A DNA stretch of 8,548 nt from an uncultured Clostridia bacterium (lineage in GTDB: Bacteria; Bacillota; Clostridia; TANB77; CAG-508): NCBI GenBank assembly GCA_934180065.1, contig CAKPRA010000054.1, positions 1 through 8,548 of the forward strand, given 5' to 3'. Position numbers and translations under genes: made by a program. Shown piece by piece: positions 6,058 to 8,548 of this stretch. Within the stretch, counting starts at the first letter, position 1, and each line of letters begins with the position of its first letter. The notes under the pieces were generated by a model. The model worked only from the letters and a program-made list of their open reading frames with translations, was not told the origin of the DNA and did no database searches.

Positions 6058-6213
6058 ATGGATTATGAAGTAATGATGAACGGAACTGTAAGAATAGGTC
6101 AAATGGCACCAGACTTCGAAGCAGTAACGACATTTGGAAATATTCAGTTAAGCGATTACAAAGGAAAATGGCTTGTATTATTTTCTCATCCTGGAGATTT
6201 TACCCCCGTATGA
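6058..6213 (+). pseudogene. Peroxiredoxin (AhpC/Prx6-like) N-terminal fragment
   Basis: The reading frame starts at ATG 6058, nine bases after GGAGG, and gives 51 residues: MDYEVMMNGTVRIGQMAPDF, then LSDYKGKWLVLFSHPGDFTPV. This is the start of a 1-Cys/Prx6-type peroxiredoxin, thiol peroxidases of about 210-220 residues. The next codon, where the peroxidatic Cys of FTPVC should be, is TGA. What follows in any frame does not continue the family (no TTEF block), so the homology ends at about 6211. The fragment lacks the catalytic Cys and most of the fold and cannot be active. Loss by deletion or recombination is more likely than a point nonsense mutation. Confidence 0.85.
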
Positions 6214-6364
6214 GCATACAATTTGGGGAAATATCAGAAACGCTTGATATTGCTTAACATTTCTTTAATCGATAACTTTCTAAAATGAATAAAAATTGCC
6301 ACAAAATCGATCGTGAGGCGACTGATTAGGAAGATTTAGCAATCATAATTAAAGATGAGTGGAT
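6214..6364 (+). other. Stretch without intact genes, sequence of unknown origin
   Basis: Reading frames here are short and broken. One frame opens at ATG 6210 with MSIQFGEISETLDIA then stops, and another (6300-6365 region) reads IDREATD, stop, EDLAIIIKDEW. Neither is recognised. The second may be the upstream part of the decayed ORF at 6365. No promoter or terminator is evident. Confidence 0.45.
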
Positions 6365-6547
6365 ATGTATGATGAAATTATTGCATATTATAATCAAAAG
6401 TATTTTAAAGAGCGGAGTAAAACTGGAATAAAATTAATGGCAGAAGCAATAAAATAAGGTTGTCCAATAGATAATTTTGACAGGATAAATGAGTTTGTGG
6501 TATTATATGAATTAGTTAATAGTAAGTTATTGTGGAGGTATTTATGA
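6365..6547 (+). pseudogene. Decayed ORF of unknown family
   Basis: From ATG 6365 the frame reads MYDEIIAYYNQKYFKERSK, then TGIKLMAEAIK, a TAA at 6455-6457, and then continues without interruption as GCPIDNFDRINEFVVLYEL to a TGA at 6545-6547. Composition on both sides of the stop looks protein-like and helical, and a Glu codon (GAA) in place of TAA would join them, so a single nonsense change in a former gene is plausible. The preceding bases in another frame (EDLAIIIKDEW) could be its upstream part after a frameshift. I cannot name the family. Confidence 0.4.
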
Positions 6548-6570
6548 AAAAGAAAGCTATACATTTTTAA
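6544..6570 (+). other. Orphan start: GGAGG followed by an eight-codon ORF
   Basis: A good ribosome binding site (GGAGG, 6534-6538) precedes ATG 6544, but the frame is only MKKKAIHF before TAA. This is probably the relic start of a lost gene, or a minimal leader peptide upstream of the epimerase remnant at 6604. The relic reading fits the decayed surroundings better. Confidence 0.3.
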
Positions 6571-6603
6571 TTAGTAACTATCTGTAAATGTTGGAGGTGT
6601 GAT

Positions 6604-7129
6604 ATGAAAAAAATGTATATAATAACTGGCGCAAATGGTTTTCTAGGAAATAATATAATAAGAAAATTAGAGCAAAATAGTGAAAATGAAATAAGAGCAC
6701 TTGTATTACCTAATGATTCTATAAAGGCATTGGATAACTTGAATTGTAAAATTTATTATGGAGATGTTACTAAAAAGGAAAGTTTATCATCAGTTTTTGA
6801 AAATGTTGATGGAAAAGAAGTTTATGTAATACATTGTGCAGGAGTTGTGTATATAAAATCTAAATATAACCCAATTGTATATGATGTTAATGTTAATGGC
6901 ACAAAAAATATTGTAGATAAAGTTTTAGAAATAGATGCAAAACTTATTTATGTAAGTAGTGTACATTCAATTACCGAAAAGCCTAATAATGAAACAATAA
7001 CAGAGATTACTAACTTTGATTATGAAAAAGTAGTAGGCTAAAAAAGAATTGGAATATAAAAATAGAGATATGAAGGATACAATTAAAGATACAATAAAAT
7101 GGTTAAAAAGGATGAATTATATTAAATAA
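6604..7129 (+). pseudogene. NAD-dependent epimerase/dehydratase (extended SDR) with internal deletion
   Basis: The ATG follows GGAGG (6593-6597) by six bases. Residues 1-145 are the N-terminal Rossmann half of an extended SDR: TGANGFLG (8-15) binds NAD(P), followed by YYGDV (51-55), HCAG (77-80), VNVNGTKNI (95-103) and YVSSVHSI (116-123). The frame stops at 7039-7041 just after EKVVG, exactly where the catalytic YxxxK (typically GLYAKTK) should come. In the +1 frame from 7037 the sequence continues AKKELEYKNRDM then KDTIKDTIKWLKRMNYIK to TAA 7127-7129, a typical C-terminus of this family. About 150-160 residues, including the active-site Tyr and Lys and the substrate domain, are therefore missing. 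The product cannot be an active epimerase. Confidence 0.85.
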
Positions 7130-7179
7130 TACAAATTGTATGATTAAAATTAAAATATTAGTTATGTACAGTAAATGTT

Positions 7180-7210
7180 AAAAGTCTTTGACAAAGTTCC
7201 AAAGACTTTT
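7180..7210 (+). terminator. Hairpin, probable terminator of the epimerase remnant
   Basis: aaaagtctttg (7180-7190) pairs perfectly with caaagactttt (7200-7210) across a 9-base loop. The T-run is inside the right arm and only four bases long, followed by gg, so efficiency is doubtful. It lies 50 bases after the epimerase C-terminal stop. Confidence 0.5.
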
Positions 7211-7262
7211 GGTAGAGGTTATACAGTAACACTTATATAATTGTATGTGAAAGGGGGAAAAT

Positions 7263-7316
7263 ATGAAATTAGGAGAAAATATTTTTAAATTATGAAAAGA
7301 AAAATTAAAGTTATAA
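7263..7316 (+). pseudogene. Relic of an Xre-type HTH regulator start
   Basis: ATG 7263, after AAGGGGG (7251-7257), reads MKLGENIFKL, then TGA, then KEKLKL and TAA. Many clostridial Xre-type (HTH_3) regulators begin MKLGENIFKLRKEKGLSQ, so the TGA stands where AGA (Arg) is expected and the helix-turn-helix itself is gone. Only about 16 codons survive, so the identification is suggestive. Confidence 0.4.
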
Positions 7317-7344
7317 AATACTAGCTATAGGAGGCTAGTATTTT
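7315..7344 (+). terminator. Hairpin, probable terminator
   Basis: aaaatactagc (7315-7325) and gctagtatttt (7334-7344) form a perfect 11-bp stem with an 8-base loop. It starts at the last codon of the Xre relic, so it was probably that gene's terminator. It also insulates the sensor-gene promoter that follows. Confidence 0.6.
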
Positions 7345-7352
7345 GCTATATG

Positions 7353-7382
7353 TTGAAAAAAAAATAGAAAATCTGCTATTAT
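7353..7382 (+). promoter_or_regulatory. Predicted extended -10 promoter of the sensor gene
   Basis: TTGAAA (7353-7358) and TATTAT (7377-7382) are 18 bases apart, and TG at 7374-7375 gives an extended -10 (TGCTATTAT). The leader to the ATG at 7442 is about 52 bases. Overlapping TA-rich hexamers at 7385-7397 are alternatives. Confidence 0.5.
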
Positions 7383-7441
7383 GTTATTATATTATAGACA
7401 AATAAAATTTATAGAAAAATCAAAACTAAAAAGGAGTAAAT

Positions 7442-8548
7442 ATGACACAGACTCAACAAACTGTATTAGCATTAGCAATATATACAATATGGATAACACT
7501 ATTATATATAAGAATATTTGATAAAACACTAAAAAAATATGTATTATCAATAGGTGTGCTATTAGCATTTTGGATGGTAGTAAGAATGCTTAAAACATAT
7601 ACAACAGGGTATGCAACAGAAATATTGTGGTATTTGTATTATATACCGCTATTGCTGATTCCAACATTTTATTATAATTGTAGTAGTTATTTAATAAACA
7701 GTAAAAATAAAAAAAGAAGAATTGCTACAATAATTATATCAACAATACTATTCTTATTAGTACTTACAAATAGCCTACATAATATTGTGTTCAAAATAAA
7801 AAGCAATATAAATGATTATAATCATAATATAGGGTATTTTATAATAGTTGCTTGGATTCTATGTTTAATAGTAGTAGCAATAATAAATCTAATAAAATCA
7901 AGCAAAAATAAAGGGTACAAAAACATAATTTCAATATCAATAATTATTTTAATTGGTTTAGTATATACATTTTTATATATAAAAAATATTCCAGTAATAA
8001 GAAAAACAAATATGTCGGTAATAATAGGAACATTATTTTGTGTGGGATTAGAAATGATGCTTGACTTTAATTTAATACCAAATAATTTTAGATATAAGAA
8101 AATATTTAAAAATTCAAATTTACCATTAGAAATTATATCACAAGATGGAAAAACTAGAATTGCAACAAACCATTCCATAAATCTAAAAGAAAATATAATA
8201 AATGATATAAAAGATAATAAAGTAAAAAATACATATAAGGATAACAATATTGTAAAAAATGTTAAGGCTATAAGTGGTGGCTATTCAATAGAAGAAAAAG
8301 ATTTTAGTAAAATAAACGAATATGAAAAAGAATTGAAATTAATACAACAAGAGCTTATAGAACAAGAAACAATATTACAAAAACAAAGAAAGATTGCAAC
8401 AGAAATATATGAAACAAAATTAAAAAGCGAAATTATAGAGCTAATAGATGAAAAGATAGAACAGAAAAGATACTTGATAAATGAACTAATAAAAGAAATG
8501 AAGATAACAGACATAGATAAAATGCAAAATATAAAACTACTACTAAAT
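7442..8548 (+). CDS. Sensor protein with histidine-kinase N-terminal 7TM domain (3' end cut by window)
   Basis: The frame is open for 369 codons to the window edge. The ATG is seven bases after AAGGAG's GGAG (7431-7434 region). Seven hydrophobic segments are visible at about 7-25, 33-50, 61-82, 94-112, 131-151, 160-180 and 190-208. Diagnostic motifs of the histidine kinase N-terminal 7TM domain are EILWYLYYIPLLLIPTF (60-76) and LVLTNSLHNIVF (106-117, cf. LTNDLHQLVF). After the membrane, LPLEIISQDGKTRIATNHS (227-245) fits a PAS-like fold, and residues 285-350 form a long Glu/Lys/Gln coiled coil. In family relatives a kinase/ATPase or other output domain would follow, and it is outside the window. 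It is a membrane sensor, probably of an unknown ligand. The phosphotransfer domain itself is not seen. Confidence 0.85.
   Translation, partial: MTQTQQTVLALAIYTIWITLLYIRIFDKTLKKYVLSIGVLLAFWMVVRMLKTYTTGYATEILWYLYYIPLLLIPTFYYNCSSYLINSKNKKRRIATIIISTILFLLVLTNSLHNIVFKIKSNINDYNHNIGYFIIVAWILCLIVVAIINLIKSSKNKGYKNIISISIIILIGLVYTFLYIKNIPVIRKTNMSVIIGTLFCVGLEMMLDFNLIPNNFRYKKIFKNSNLPLEIISQDGKTRIATNHSINLKENIINDIKDNKVKNTYKDNNIVKNVKAISGGYSIEEKDFSKINEYEKELKLIQQELIEQETILQKQRKIATEIYETKLKSEIIELIDEKIEQKRYLINELIKEMKITDIDKMQNIKLLLN

Larger units (their letters stand above)
7130..7441 (+). other. Intergenic stretch with two hairpins and a gene relic
   Basis: No intact gene lies between the epimerase remnant and the sensor gene. 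It holds a hairpin at 7180-7210, an Xre-like start relic at 7263, a hairpin at 7315-7344 and the sensor-gene promoter at 7353-7382. In 7130-7179 I see nothing. Confidence 0.6.

Noticed and set aside
6211..6213. Selenocysteine codon in a PrxU-like peroxiredoxin
   Set aside because: After the TGA no frame continues the peroxiredoxin sequence and I see no clear SECIS-like hairpin immediately downstream. Truncation explains the data better, although a computed check is listed in the findings.
6210..6257. Small gene MSIQFGEISETLDIA
   Set aside because: It is only 15 codons, has no ribosome binding site, and starts inside the broken end of the peroxiredoxin fragment.
7188..7216. Promoter with a perfect TTGACA at 7188-7193
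   Set aside because: The hexamer lies in a hairpin arm, and 17 bases downstream reads ggtaga, not a -10 box.

Overview
The window is very AT-rich, uses AGA and ATA codons heavily, has strong GGAGG-type ribosome binding sites, and carries clostridial-looking families (a 7TM histidine-kinase input domain, a DUF2185/Imm33 protein, Asn-rich membrane-anchored proteins). It is most likely chromosomal accessory DNA of a low-GC Clostridia or related gut Firmicute. Everything assignable is on the + strand.

Region 1 (about 90-3273) looks like one operon behind a promoter at 94-122. It holds a 97-residue protein of unknown function, two tandem paralogues of 337 and 367 residues with an apparent transglutaminase-like Cys-His-Asp triad, and a homologue of the YjjX inosine/xanthosine triphosphatase family. 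Gaps between genes are 13 to 40 bases. This set is the best candidate in the window for a little-described system: two putative papain-fold enzymes or proteases, a small helical partner and a nucleotide house-cleaning-type hydrolase. Its function is not shown by the sequence.

Region 2 (3274-4160) has a possible solitary IS256-like end, then a 263-residue protein whose C-terminal domain matches DUF2185 (Imm33 of polymorphic toxin systems) behind an unrecognised N-terminal domain.

Region 3 (4161-5974) has two proteins of the same design, each with one N-terminal membrane anchor, an Asn-rich linker and an extracytoplasmic domain. Their 5' leaders share a 15-base identical block. The first has a plausible IseA-like domain (DL-endopeptidase inhibitor family). 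A strong terminator ends this part.

Region 4 (6036-7344) is a gene graveyard: a peroxiredoxin start cut off exactly at the catalytic Cys codon, a decayed unknown ORF, an extended-SDR NAD-dependent epimerase with its middle deleted, and the first codons of an Xre-type regulator, with two short hairpins.

Region 5 (7353 to the end) is a promoter and the N-terminal 369 residues of a sensor protein with a 7TM histidine-kinase input domain, cut by the window edge.
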